DNA of 64,000 nucleotides from Nocardioides sp. L-11A. Its GTDB lineage: Bacteria > Actinomycetota > Actinomycetes > Propionibacteriales > Nocardioidaceae. The position numbers and the translations under genes are program-made. Below the pieces are notes generated by a model, which worked only from the letters and a program-made list of their open reading frames with translations, searched no databases and was not told where the DNA came from. The stretch lies in NCBI GenBank assembly GCA_029961745.1, contig CP124680.1, positions 3,782,001-3,846,000 on the forward strand. The letters are read 5' to 3'. Positions 29,511 to 37,493 of the stretch are shown here, piece by piece (the stretch's first letter is position 1; every line of letters begins with the position of its first letter).

Positions 29511-29819
29511 TCAGGATGCGCGCCGGTCGTCCGTCACAGGCTCCTCCTGCACGACCGCGCCCTCCTCCTCCCGATCGGGGAGCACCACCGGCCGGCTGCG
29601 CGGGGCCCGCAGGGCGACGCCGGTGTGCCGGTCCGGCTCCCGCTCGGGCGCGGCATACCCGGGTCGCGAGCGCTGCTCCCGGGTCAGCGCCTCGCCGAGG
29701 CGCCGGGCGGCCGTCTCGCGGTCGACCTCGCCCCGGCCCTCACGGCCCCACCACGCGACCCACGCCATCGAGGCGAGGGTGAGCACGGCGGCCGGCAGCA
29801 GCCAGAACAGGATCTCCAC
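29511..29819 (-). CDS. Small membrane-anchored protein, unknown
   Basis: This 102-residue protein has one N-terminal transmembrane helix (MEILFWLLPAAVLTLASMAW) followed by a charged cytoplasmic tail rich in Arg and Glu. I do not recognise a family, but similar one-helix proteins occur at this position in other actinobacteria. It lies between moaE and the PDZ protease gene on the same strand. Confidence 0.68.
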   Translation of the reverse strand: MEILFWLLPAAVLTLASMAWVAWWGREGRGEVDRETAARRLGEALTREQRSRPGYAAPEREPDRHTGVALRAPRSRPVVLPDREEEGAVVQEEPVTDDRRAS

Positions 29820-29878
29820 TCCCCGAGCGTAGGTCGGGCCCGGTCACGGTCCGGTCAGGACACGCGAGGCGTGGGCAC

Positions 29879-30307
29879 TCAGGGTGAGCCGACCCACTCG
29901 TCGGAGCCGTCGGTGAACCGCTGGTGCTTCCAGATCGGCACCTCCGCCTTGAGGGTGTCGATGAGCGCCCGGCTGGCCTCGAAGGAGGAGCCGCGGTGAC
30001 CGGCGGTGGTCGCCACCACCACAGCGAGGTCGCCGATCTCGAGGTCGCCCACCCGATGCACGGCGGCGAGCGCCGTGACGTCGTACTCCTCGGCGATCCG
30101 GTCGCAGACCTCCCGCAGCCGGTCGAGGGCGGAGGGGTGGGCGGAGTAGGACAGCCCGGTGACACCCTGGCCGTGGTCGTGGTCGCGGACCCGGCCGACG
30201 AAGAGCACCAGGCCACCGGACGCGGCGTCGTCGAGAACGTCGAGCACCGCGCTGACGGAGAGCGGCTGGTCGGAGATCGCGACGAGGCGCACAGCGGGGT
30301 TCGTCAT
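29879..30307 (-). CDS. moaE: Molybdopterin synthase catalytic subunit
   Basis: This 142-residue protein is the large subunit of molybdopterin synthase, which moves sulfur from MoaD onto precursor Z. Signature segments are GGLVLFVGRVRDHDHGQGV near residue 30, YSAHPSALDRL, VHRVGDLEIGDLAVVV, and the C-terminal VPIWKHQRFTDG with the catalytic Lys region. The start MTNPAVRLVAI was preferred over an upstream ATG because it matches MoaE lengths. No moaD is adjacent. MoeZ, a likely sulfur supplier, is encoded further along. Confidence 0.92.
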   Translation of the reverse strand: MTNPAVRLVAISDQPLSVSAVLDVLDDAASGGLVLFVGRVRDHDHGQGVTGLSYSAHPSALDRLREVCDRIAEEYDVTALAAVHRVGDLEIGDLAVVVATTAGHRGSSFEASRALIDTLKAEVPIWKHQRFTDGSDEWVGSP

Positions 30308-30391
30308 GCGGCTCACTCTAGGAGGCACCCCGGGGTCCGGTCAGGGCTGTCCCCGACACCGCCGGTTGGCGATCGGGCGTAGTTTTGGGTC

Positions 30392-31741
30392 ATGACCAAC
30401 GATCCGGGAACCCCGGGCGACGACCAGCCGAACCCGTTCAAGGGCACGCCGTTCGAGCAGATCTTCGGTGCCCTCGGCGGCGCGCTGGGCGGTGGAGGCC
30501 CGGCCGGCGGTCCCGGCGGCGGCATGGCGTTCTTCCAGCAGCTGCAGTCGCTCATGCAGCCGCACGACGGCCCGCTCAACTGGACCGCCGCCACCGACAT
30601 GGCCCGACAGGCGATCGCCCAGGAGCCGGACCCGTCCCCCACCGGGCGCGACCAGGACCGGGTCGCCGACGCCGTGCGCCTGGCCGACCACTGGCTCGAC
30701 ACGGCCACCGGCTTCCCCTCCGGCGTCGGTACGACGGCCGCCTGGAGCCGCGCCGAGTGGCTGGTCGAGACCCAGCCGGTGTGGCAGGTGCTCGTCGAGC
30801 CCGTCGCGGCGCGCTCCGTGACCGGCCTGTCCAGCGGCCTGCCCGAGGAGATGAAGGCGGCCGCCGGACCGCTGGTCGGCATCATCGGCCAGGCGGTCGG
30901 CGGGATGATGGCGATGCAGATCGGCCAGGGCCTCGGCGCGCTGGCCGGCGAGGTCCTCACCGCCTCCGACATCGGCCTCCCCCTCGGCGCCCCCGGCAAG
31001 GCGGCGCTGGTGATGAGCAATGTGCGCGCGTTCGCCGAGGGCCTCGACGTCACCGAGGACGATGTGGTGCTCTACCTCTCGCTGCGCGAGGCCGCCCACC
31101 AGCGGCTGTTCGCCCACGTGCCGTGGCTGCGCGAGCACCTCATCGGCGCGGTGACCGACTACGCCCGCGGCCTGGAGGTCAACGCCCAGCAGATCCAGGA
31201 TCGGGTCCAGGAGCAGTTGCGCGGCATCGACCCCACCAACCTGGAGGCGATGCAGGGCCTGCTCGAGGGCGGCATGTTCGACCCGCCGCAGACCGAGGCC
31301 CAGACCGCCGCCCTGTCCCGGCTCGAGATCGCGCTGGCGCTGGTCGAGGGCTGGGTCGACGAGGTCGTCGGCCAGGCCACCGCCGAGCGGATGCCCGCGG
31401 CGGCCAAGCTGCGCGAGGCGGTCCGCCGCCGCCGTGCGGCCGGGGGCCCGGCGGAGCAGACCTTCGCGGCCCTCGTGGGCCTCGAGCTGCGCCCGCGCCG
31501 CCTGCGCGACGCCTCGACCCTGTGGGGCGGCCTGCGCACCCGGTCCGGCCAGGAGGCGCGCGACGGCGTGTGGATGCACCCCGACCTGCTCCCCACCGCC
31601 GCCGACCTCGACGACCCGCTGTCCTTCCGCGACGAGGCCACCCGGCCCGCGGCGCTGAGCGAGGACGAGTTCGACGCCGAGCTGCGCAAGCTGCTCGACG
31701 GCCCCGACTCCTCCGACTCGCCCTCCCCCGAGGCCGAGTGA
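30392..31741 (+). CDS. DUF2342 zinc-dependent metalloprotease-like protein
   Basis: This 449-residue protein belongs to the DUF2342 family (Rv3195 type, often labelled coenzyme-F420-associated). A Gly-rich N-terminal stretch precedes an alpha-helical body. The metal site lies around LREAAHQRLFAHVPWL near residue 233, followed by a glutamate-bearing helix near 320. Despite the label, a link to F420 is not shown. The C-terminus ends in an acidic tail. The NUDIX gene begins on its stop (GTGA). Confidence 0.88.
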   Translation: MTNDPGTPGDDQPNPFKGTPFEQIFGALGGALGGGGPAGGPGGGMAFFQQLQSLMQPHDGPLNWTAATDMARQAIAQEPDPSPTGRDQDRVADAVRLADHWLDTATGFPSGVGTTAAWSRAEWLVETQPVWQVLVEPVAARSVTGLSSGLPEEMKAAAGPLVGIIGQAVGGMMAMQIGQGLGALAGEVLTASDIGLPLGAPGKAALVMSNVRAFAEGLDVTEDDVVLYLSLREAAHQRLFAHVPWLREHLIGAVTDYARGLEVNAQQIQDRVQEQLRGIDPTNLEAMQGLLEGGMFDPPQTEAQTAALSRLEIALALVEGWVDEVVGQATAERMPAAAKLREAVRRRRAAGGPAEQTFAALVGLELRPRRLRDASTLWGGLRTRSGQEARDGVWMHPDLLPTAADLDDPLSFRDEATRPAALSEDEFDAELRKLLDGPDSSDSPSPEAE

Positions 31742-32286
31742 CGCTCCATGCGGACGCCCTCGGCGTCCTGACGCACTGGCGCGCGCCCGACGCCGCCGAG
31801 GAGGCCCTCCGGGTGCGGTATGTCGCACACCTACGGGCGCGTCCGGACGGCATGTGGCGGTCGGCGTACCCCGACCACCTGACCGCCGGCACCCTCGTCC
31901 TCGACGCCACCGGCGAGCGGGTGCTGCTCAACCTGCACCGCAAGGCCGGCCGGTGGTTCCACTTCGGCGGTCATGCCGAGGAGGGCGACCCGACCCTCGC
32001 CTCCGTCGCGCTGCGCGAGGCGCACGAGGAGAGCGGACTGGCCGAGCTGGACTTCCACCCCGAGCCGCTCCAGCTCGACGTCCATGTCGTGCCGTTCTGC
32101 GACCCGCGCGGCGGGGTGAGCCACCTCGACGTCCGCTACGCCGCCCGCGCCCGCCCCGGCGCCCGGGAGGCGGTCAGCGACGAGTCCCTCGCCCTGCGCT
32201 GGTGGCCCCTCGACGACCTGCCCGAGCTCGAACCGGCCATGCACACCCTCATCGCTCGCGCCCGCGCGGTGCTTGTCGCGTCGTAG
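31738..32286 (+). CDS. NUDIX hydrolase
   Basis: This 182-residue protein has a Nudix box FGGHAEEGDPTLASVALREA plus HEES, near residues 78-102, with the catalytic Glu residues present. Nudix enzymes hydrolyse nucleoside diphosphate derivatives; the substrate is not evident. The GTG start overlaps the protease stop, giving translational coupling. The TAG stop lies inside a long palindrome that separates it from the convergent peptidase gene. Confidence 0.88.
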   Translation: MTLHADALGVLTHWRAPDAAEEALRVRYVAHLRARPDGMWRSAYPDHLTAGTLVLDATGERVLLNLHRKAGRWFHFGGHAEEGDPTLASVALREAHEESGLAELDFHPEPLQLDVHVVPFCDPRGGVSHLDVRYAARARPGAREAVSDESLALRWWPLDDLPELEPAMHTLIARARAVLVAS

Positions 32287-32333
32287 CGTCATACGTTCTG
32301 TGGGCTTGAGCCCACAGAACGTATGACGCTACG
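32282..32333. terminator. 24-bp perfect palindrome between convergent genes
   Basis: Two exact 24-base arms around a TTGA loop start at the NUDIX stop codon and end 12 bases before the stop of the convergent gene. It can fold on either strand, so it probably serves as a bidirectional terminator even though no T-run follows. The length and perfection also fit a REP-like dispersed element. Confidence 0.7.
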
Positions 32334-32345
32334 CCCGGGGACCCG

Positions 32346-32903
32346 TCAGTCGACGTCCTCGCCCGGCACCACCTGCTCCGACGGCGGCCGGTCGATCCGG
32401 GCGGCATCGGACCAGCCGGCGAGATAGCCCTTGGCCTTCTCGGCGGCCGGGTAGTGGGCGACCCAACCCCAGAAGCGCTCGTCGTGGTGCGGCTCGATCA
32501 GGTGGGCCAGCTCGTGCACGATCACATAGTCGATCACCCACTCCGGCATCCGCTGCAGCCGCTCGGAGAGCCGGATCGTGCGGTCCCGGGGCGTGCACGA
32601 CCCCCACCGCGCCCGCTGGTTGCCGACCCAGCGGACCGACTCCGGCACCGCGAGGCCGCCGAGGTACTCGTCGCTCAGCTCCTGCGCGCGCTGCATCAGG
32701 TCCTCGTCGTCCCAGCGCCGCGGGGTCGCCGCCCGCCGCTCCTTGCGCTCGACCCGGGCGACCATCTTCGAGACCCAGGCCCGCTCCTCGGTCACCGTGA
32801 GGTTGTCCGGCATCAGGACGACGATGGTCTCGCCCTCGCGGTAGGCCGTGACCGTACGCCGGCGGCGCTGCGACCGTCGTACCTCCACACGGGGCGTGGG
32901 CAT
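32346..32903 (-). CDS. YgjP-like zinc metallopeptidase
   Basis: This 185-residue protein has the gluzincin motif HELAHLIEPHH with His130, Glu131 and His134, and a third ligand likely in the HH pair. The upstream GNQRARWGSC block (residues 95-103) is the YgjP/WrbP family signature. The family is related to M48 peptidases but its substrates are unknown. The N-terminal region is very basic (RRSQRRRRTV), suggesting nucleic acid or ribosome contact. Confidence 0.88.
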   Translation of the reverse strand: MPTPRVEVRRSQRRRRTVTAYREGETIVVLMPDNLTVTEERAWVSKMVARVERKERRAATPRRWDDEDLMQRAQELSDEYLGGLAVPESVRWVGNQRARWGSCTPRDRTIRLSERLQRMPEWVIDYVIVHELAHLIEPHHDERFWGWVAHYPAAEKAKGYLAGWSDAARIDRPPSEQVVPGEDVD

Positions 32904-32950
32904 GTCCCGACCCTACGGCTCCCCCGGCCCGTGTGGTGGGACGTCGCCGG

Positions 32951-33997
32951 TCAGGGGGCGGCCCACTCCAGCAGCCGCTCCACGGGCCAGGTGTTGACGA
33001 TCCGGTCCGCGTCGATGCCGGCCGCCTCCGCACGCTCGCAGCCGAGCAGCGGGTAGTCGAGCTGCCCGGGCGCGTGGGCGTCGCTGTCGATCGAGAAGAG
33101 GCAACCGACGTCCCGCGCCAGCTCCAGCAGCCGGGTGGGCGGATCGCGGCGCTCGGGCCGGGAGTTGATCTCGACCGCGACTCCCTCCTCGGCGCAGGCC
33201 TCGAACACCGCGCGCGCGTCGAACCGGGACTCGGCCCGGGTCCCGCGGTTGCCGGTGACCAGTCGCCCGGTGCAGTGGCCGAGCACGTTGGTGAAGGGGT
33301 TGCGCACCGCCGCCACCATCCGCCGGGTCAGCGGCTCGGGGTCCATCGCGAGCTTGGAGTGCACGCTGGCGACCCGGACCTCCAGCCGGCCGAGCATCTC
33401 CTCGGTCTGGTCGAGTGCGCCGTCGTCGAGGATGTCGACCTCGATCCCCTTGAGCAGCCGGAAGCCACCATCAGCGAGATGGTCGTTGACGGCCTCCACG
33501 ACGCCCAGCTGTCGGGTGAGCCGCTCCGCCGACAGTCCCCGGGCGACCTTGAGCCGCGGTGAGTGGTCGGTGAGCACGAGGTACTCGTGGCCCAGCTCCA
33601 TGGCCGTCATCGCCATCTCCTCGATGGGCGATCCGCCGTCGGACCAGTCGGAGTGGGAGTGCAGGTCGCCCCGCAGGCGCGCCCGCAGCGCGGTGCCGAC
33701 CCCGTCGGCGGTGAGCGGCGCGCCGTACTGCTCCTCGACCTCGGCCAGCTTCTCCGGCATCCGGCCCGCCACCGCCGCGGCGATCACCCGGGCGGTGCTG
33801 GCGCCGACGCCGGGCAGCTCGGTCAGCGTGCCGGCGGCGGCCCGGGCGGCGACCTCGTCGGGCGGCAGCGGCAGCACCGCCGACGCCGCGCCGCGGTAGG
33901 CCTTGACCTTGTAGCTGTCGGCACGGCCGCGCTCCAGCAGGAACGCGATCCGGCGCAGCGCCGCGACCGGCGTGCCGTCGTACCCGTGCTCGGTCAC
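32951..33997 (-). CDS. PHP-domain protein with N-terminal helix-hairpin-helix
   Basis: This 348-residue protein starts with a helix-hairpin-helix fold (about residues 1-85, with LTELPGVGASTARVIAAAV) as found at the N-terminus of PolX-type proteins. A PHP metallohydrolase domain follows with RGDLHSHSDWSDGGSP (near 113), LVLTDHSP, EVDILDDG and the C-terminal SIDSDAHAP. The polymerase palm is absent, so this is a PHP phosphoesterase or phosphatase only. The GTG start gives a conserved N-terminus; the longer frame runs into the promoter region. Confidence 0.88.
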   Translation of the reverse strand: MTEHGYDGTPVAALRRIAFLLERGRADSYKVKAYRGAASAVLPLPPDEVAARAAAGTLTELPGVGASTARVIAAAVAGRMPEKLAEVEEQYGAPLTADGVGTALRARLRGDLHSHSDWSDGGSPIEEMAMTAMELGHEYLVLTDHSPRLKVARGLSAERLTRQLGVVEAVNDHLADGGFRLLKGIEVDILDDGALDQTEEMLGRLEVRVASVHSKLAMDPEPLTRRMVAAVRNPFTNVLGHCTGRLVTGNRGTRAESRFDARAVFEACAEEGVAVEINSRPERRDPPTRLLELARDVGCLFSIDSDAHAPGQLDYPLLGCERAEAAGIDADRIVNTWPVERLLEWAAP

Positions 33998-34362
33998 GTC
34001 CTCACCGTCCTCTGGAATTGTCTGTCCACAGCCCGTGGATGACCTTGGGGAGACCATCCTCGCTGGTCACCCGTCGGTACGGCGTCCGCGGGGTGGGGCT
34101 GCGCCACGACTCCTCCACAGGCGAGTCCCGGTTCTCCCCCGGCCATCCACGGGTCCTGCTCGTCTTCCACAGCTTTCTCCACAGCTCTGTCCACAGCCGG
34201 CGGCGCGCTCGGATTGACCACGCCCGCCGGGGTGCCTAGCGTCGTCCCCGACGAGGCCCCTGGGGCCGCAGCTCCTCGCTCGCAAGGGGAAGGCAAGCGA
34301 GGCGCCGCGGCACCGGGGGTCTCTTCTCGTCCGGTGGCCCTCCCGCGGTCCCGGCGTGGGGC
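33998..34362. other. Intergenic region with repeated CCACAG sequences
   Basis: This 365-base gap holds no supported gene. Five CCACA-containing 9-mers occur in the first 200 bases (starting near 34022, 34111, 34163, 34175 and 34187); those at 34022 and 34187 differ from the DnaA box TTGTCCACA by one base. Nothing else suggests an origin here. The rest is GC-rich with no clear promoter or terminator. Confidence 0.45.
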
Positions 34363-35184
34363 TCAGCGGCCGGTGAACACCGGCGGGCGCTTCTCCTGGG
34401 CCGCCCGGATCCCCTCGAGCAGATCCGCGGTCGCGAGCGTGACCGGCTGGGCCAGGCCCTCCCACTCCAGTGCGCTCTCGATGCTCGCGTGCCCGTGCTG
34501 CAGCGCGCGCTTGGTGAGGCGCGTGGCGATCGGCGCCGCCGCCGCGACGTCGGCGGCCGCCTCCAGCACGCCCGCACGGAAGTCGGCGGGCTCCCAGACG
34601 CGGGAGACCAGGCCGAGCCCGAGCGCCTCGTCGGCGTCGACCAGGCGACCGGTCAGGAACAGGTCGCGGGCCGCGGCGGCCCCGACCACCCCGGGGAGGA
34701 GGTGGGTGCCGGCCATGCCCGGGTGGATCCCCAGCCGGGTGAACGGCACGCCCATCCGGGCCCCGCGGGCGGCGTAGCGGAGGTCGCAGGCCAGCGCCAT
34801 GCAGAGCCCCGCACCGATCGCCGCACCGTTGATCGCGGCGATCGTGGGCACCTCCAGGCGCCGGATCGACAGCCAGGCGCGGTAGAACGGCAGCATCCGG
34901 GCACGCAGGTCGTCCACGCTCGCGTCCGGCTCGGAGGCCAGCCAGGACAGGTTGCCGCCGGAGCAGAACGCGCTGCCCTCGCCGGTCACCACCACCACCC
35001 GCACGGAGGCGTCACCGGCGAGGTGGTCGACCGCCCGGACCCACGACTCGGTCATCTCGTCGCTCATCGCGTTGCGCAGGTCCGGCTGGTCCAGGACCAG
35101 CAGCGCGACCCCCGCGGAGGGCCGCTCGAGGCGCAGATGCGTCAGGGACGGCGGTTCAGGGGCGTTCACAGCGGTTTCAGACAT
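34363..35184 (-). CDS. Enoyl-CoA hydratase/isomerase family protein
   Basis: This 273-residue crotonase-fold protein has the oxyanion-hole block GSAFCSGGNLSWLAS (near residue 70) and AINGAAIGAGLCMALACDLRYAA (near 115). The second catalytic region is GIHPGMAGTHLLPGVVG, where the Glu usual in hydratases is replaced, so isomerase or another activity is possible. The start was set at the ATG before SETAVNAPEPP. It stands alone between divergent and convergent genes; the pathway is not evident. Confidence 0.88.
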   Translation of the reverse strand: MSETAVNAPEPPSLTHLRLERPSAGVALLVLDQPDLRNAMSDEMTESWVRAVDHLAGDASVRVVVVTGEGSAFCSGGNLSWLASEPDASVDDLRARMLPFYRAWLSIRRLEVPTIAAINGAAIGAGLCMALACDLRYAARGARMGVPFTRLGIHPGMAGTHLLPGVVGAAAARDLFLTGRLVDADEALGLGLVSRVWEPADFRAGVLEAAADVAAAAPIATRLTKRALQHGHASIESALEWEGLAQPVTLATADLLEGIRAAQEKRPPVFTGR

Positions 35185-35322
35185 GCGGGGCACGCTACTG
35201 CGACTCCGTGGCCGTGTGCCGTAGGGTCGGGGAGGTTCGGAGTGCTCCTCCGGACCCCGGCGGGCTTCCCCCCATGTCCCCGTCGCGACGACCGAACGAA
35301 CAAGATGAGCAAGGAGGCCGTC

Positions 35323-35481
35323 ATGGCGGAGACCTGGAGCGGCGAGTTCTACTGCGTCAAGTGCAAGGAGAAGCGCGAGGCCGAGGGCGAGGTCAAGGTC
35401 AACGAGAAGGGCACCCGGATGGCCAAGGCCGTCTGCCCGGTCTGCGGCACGAACCTCAACCGCATTCTCGGCAAGGCCTGA
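35323..35481 (+). CDS. DUF5679 zinc-ribbon protein
   Basis: This 52-residue protein has a four-cysteine zinc ribbon (FYCVKCKEKR and AVCPVCGTN) separated by a hairpin of charged residues. DUF5679 proteins are near-universal small actinobacterial proteins of unknown function. The start was chosen because AAGGAGG sits six bases upstream; an ATG six codons earlier would place that sequence inside the gene. Confidence 0.85.
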   Translation: MAETWSGEFYCVKCKEKREAEGEVKVNEKGTRMAKAVCPVCGTNLNRILGKA

Positions 35482-35516
35482 GCACCCCCACGCTCAGCCG
35501 GCATTGAGCCGACTGT

Positions 35517-35557
35517 CACGGGCGGCCCCGCTGCGGCGGAGCCGCCCGTGGCGCGTT
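35517..35557 (+). terminator. Terminator after the DUF5679 gene
   Basis: A ten-base stem (CACGGGCGGC and GCCGCCCGTG) with a 14-base loop is followed by GCGCGTTTTC. The T-run and its place 36 bases after the stop codon support intrinsic termination. Confidence 0.7.
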
Positions 35558-35643
35558 TTCGCCGGCCCGGGAGGACGCGCGTATCGAGCTCCCCCTGTGG
35601 AGAACGGCGGCATGATGCGCGGCGTCCGTGCGACGCTGCCGCC

Positions 35644-36525
35644 ATGGCGTCCCGGACCCGGCTCCCCCTGCTGCGGCCCGGCACGCCCGTCCTGGCCCGG
35701 TCCCCGGGCGTGCTCCAGGTCGGGTTGTCGGGGCCGAGCCTGCGGCTGCCCGACCTCCCCGAGATCCGGCGCCTGCTGACCGACCTCGGCGGCCCCGGCG
35801 ATCGTGCCCCGGGCGGCCGGGGCACTCCCGGTCCGGCCGATCTCTCCCCGGCCGCGGCCGACGCACTGGACCGGTTGCACGGCGCCGGGCTCGTCGTCCC
35901 CGCCGCGGACCCGCCGCACGACCCCGAGCTGACCACGCTGCTCGCGCAGGCCGGTGCCGACGGCGTGCGCCGGCATGCGGCCCGCGCCGTCCCCGGCCTG
36001 GCCGTCGAGATACCCGACCGGCTGCGGACCACCCTCGATCCCCTCCTCGCCGCCGCGGGCCTGCGCCCGGCCGCCCGGTCCGACGAGGTCCGAGTCCGCC
36101 TCGTCGTCACCGACGGGCCGGTGGTCCGCGACCGCCTCGACCCGCTGGTCCGCTCCTCGCTGCCCCACCTGCTCGTCACCGGCGACGCGACCGCCGTCCG
36201 GGTCGGGCCGTTCGTGCAGCCGGGCCGGACCGCCTGCCTGCGCTGCGTCGATGCCCACGAGTCGCTGCACGACCAGCGGCTCCCGCTGTTGATGGCCCAG
36301 GCGGCCGCGCAGTGTGCCGAGCGACCACCGCCGCGCGATCCCGTCCTCGACCACCTCGCCCTCGCCTGGGCGACCCGCGATCTCGCGCGCTACCTCGAGG
36401 GCGAGGAGCCCAGCACCTGGTCCACGACGGTCGACCTCGGTCCGGCCGGTGCGCCCGAGGTCATCCGGTGGGGGCGCCACCCCTACTGCGGCTGCGCCTG
36501 GGACGGCTTCCTCGACCTGCCCTGA
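35644..36525 (+). CDS. Cyclodehydratase-like (TOMM docking-type) protein
   Basis: This 293-residue protein resembles the actinobacterial cyclodehydratase/ThiF-like family found beside uvrD2 and whiB7 (Rv3196 position). A zinc-binding Cys pair in GRTACLRCVDAHES (near residue 200) is matched by HPYCGCAWDG at the C-terminus, giving a four-Cys site. TOMM-type relatives dock precursor peptides for azoline formation, but no precursor or partner genes are nearby, so a housekeeping role is more likely. The start follows the family N-terminus (RTRLPLLRPGTPVL). Confidence 0.75.
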   Translation: MASRTRLPLLRPGTPVLARSPGVLQVGLSGPSLRLPDLPEIRRLLTDLGGPGDRAPGGRGTPGPADLSPAAADALDRLHGAGLVVPAADPPHDPELTTLLAQAGADGVRRHAARAVPGLAVEIPDRLRTTLDPLLAAAGLRPAARSDEVRVRLVVTDGPVVRDRLDPLVRSSLPHLLVTGDATAVRVGPFVQPGRTACLRCVDAHESLHDQRLPLLMAQAAAQCAERPPPRDPVLDHLALAWATRDLARYLEGEEPSTWSTTVDLGPAGAPEVIRWGRHPYCGCAWDGFLDLP

Positions 36526-36540
36526 TCCCGGGCCGGAGGC

Positions 36541-36705
36541 TCACCACCAGTCGCTGTCGAGCTTGGCCTCCATGGCCCGCAGGTGGGCGCGCGAGCAGGT
36601 GTCGCAGTAGCAGCGGGTCTGGCCGCGTTCGACCGACGTGCTCCAGGTCAGAGGAAGGGTGTCGCCGTCGGCCGCCCGGCCGCAGAAGTCGCAGGTCACC
36701 GCCAC
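36541..36705 (-). CDS. Small four-cysteine zinc-finger protein
   Basis: This 54-residue protein has two Cys pairs, VTCDFCGRAA near the N-terminus and RCYCDTCSRAHLRAM in the middle, ending SDWW. It looks like a treble-clef or zinc-ribbon protein. The GTG start (or a second GTG two codons later) gives a compact protein. It sits between the convergent cyclodehydratase-like gene and a terminator-like hairpin. I know of no assigned function. Confidence 0.65.
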   Translation of the reverse strand: MAVTCDFCGRAADGDTLPLTWSTSVERGQTRCYCDTCSRAHLRAMEAKLDSDWW

Positions 36706-36742
36706 GCACCCAGGGTAGGTCGAGGTCCTGCGGAAAAATGCC

Positions 36743-36781
36743 GGAAGGGCCGGCCCGACGATCGGTCGGTCCGGCCCTTCC
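36743..36781 (-). terminator. Terminator-like hairpin after the 55-aa gene
   Basis: Arms GGAAGGGCCGG and CCGGCCCTTCC pair over 11 bases with a 17-base loop. On the minus strand the stem is followed by CATTTTTCCG, a short T-run. It lies 73 bases downstream of the small gene that follows whiB7, so it may end that transcript. Confidence 0.65.
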
Positions 36782-36853
36782 TACTCACCCGCGATCAGGT
36801 GCCCTCCGAGGAGGCCTCGAAGAAATCCGGTCTCGCTGGTCCGTGGTGCGGAC

Positions 36854-37021
36854 TCAGAGTGCGCGAGCGAGGGCGAGACGAGCCTGCTGCGCAGCACGCT
36901 CGGCCTTGCGGCTCAAGCGGCGAGCGCGGGCCATCCTGCTGGCCGCGCGCAGCTGCTGCGCCTCTCCCAGGCGCATGGCCATCTGCGCACGCGCCAGCTC
37001 TTCGTTCATCAGGTGGGACAT
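36854..37021 (-). CDS. Small Arg/Ala-rich helical protein downstream of whiB7
   Basis: This 55-residue protein (starts MSHLMNEELARAQMAMRLGE) is predicted to be nearly all helix and strongly basic, with many Arg and Ala residues in an amphipathic pattern. It ends with TGA 73 bases before a hairpin terminator and begins 50 bases after the whiB7 stop on the same strand, so the two are probably cotranscribed. It may be nucleic-acid binding; no family is recognised. Confidence 0.6.
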   Translation of the reverse strand: MSHLMNEELARAQMAMRLGEAQQLRAASRMARARRLSRKAERAAQQARLALARAL

Positions 37022-37070
37022 CTCAAGCTCCAATGGTCGTTCGGGAAGGTTCGTTCGGGATTCGGGTGGA

Positions 37071-37337
37071 CTACGCCGCGGCGTCCTTGCGCGGGCGGCC
37101 CCGGGGCCGCTTGCGCGGGATCACCACGCCGGCCAGGAACAGCTCGCCGCCCCAGACACCCCACGGCTCACGCCGTTCGAGGGCGCCCGAGAGACACATG
37201 CTCTGGACCGGGCAGTCCAGGCACAGCGCCTTCGCGGCCTCGACGTCCGACGGGGACTCGGCGAACCACAGCTCCGCGTCGTTCAGCCGGCACGGCAGCA
37301 GCTCGTCCAGCGTCGGCTCGAGAACACTGGTCGTCAT
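37071..37337 (-). CDS. whiB7: WhiB7-type iron-sulfur transcription factor with AT-hook
   Basis: This 88-residue protein has four cluster cysteines (LLPCRLND, then LCLDCPVQSMCL), the G[V/I]WGG turn (GVWGGELF), and a C-terminal AT-hook RGRPRK that defines the WhiB7 subgroup. WhiB7 binds the sigma factor and drives antibiotic-resistance genes at promoters with A/T tracts. The ATG at TTSVLEPT was chosen because GAGGAGG lies about nine bases upstream; a GTG four codons earlier abuts that site. The long structured leader suggests attenuation control. Confidence 0.93.
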   Translation of the reverse strand: MTTSVLEPTLDELLPCRLNDAELWFAESPSDVEAAKALCLDCPVQSMCLSGALERREPWGVWGGELFLAGVVIPRKRPRGRPRKDAAA

Positions 37338-37433
37338 CTGCTTCTTCACCTCCTCAACTCAATGCACCTGATCGCGTTGTCATTTCCGTGGGATCCGGGA
37401 GGACTTCGCGGTTCTCGGTCTGAGAAGTACGAA

Positions 37434-37468
37434 GGCCGCGGATCCCGGTCTATTCGGGTTCCGCGGCC
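37434..37468 (-). promoter_or_regulatory. Attenuator-like hairpin in the whiB7 leader
   Basis: Arms GGCCGCGGA and TCCGCGGCC pair with a further CCCG/CGGG extension after one mismatch. On the minus strand it is followed by TTCGTACTTCTC. It falls between the leader ORF stop and the whiB7 start, the position of the transcription attenuator known in other whiB7 genes. Confidence 0.6.
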
Positions 37469-37493
37469 TGGAGGCTGCCGAGCTGATCAGTCG

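Noticed and set aside
33998..34362. Replication origin based on DnaA-box-like CCACA sequences
   Set aside because: Only one-mismatch or weaker boxes, no AT-rich unwinding region and no dnaA, dnaN or gyr genes nearby.
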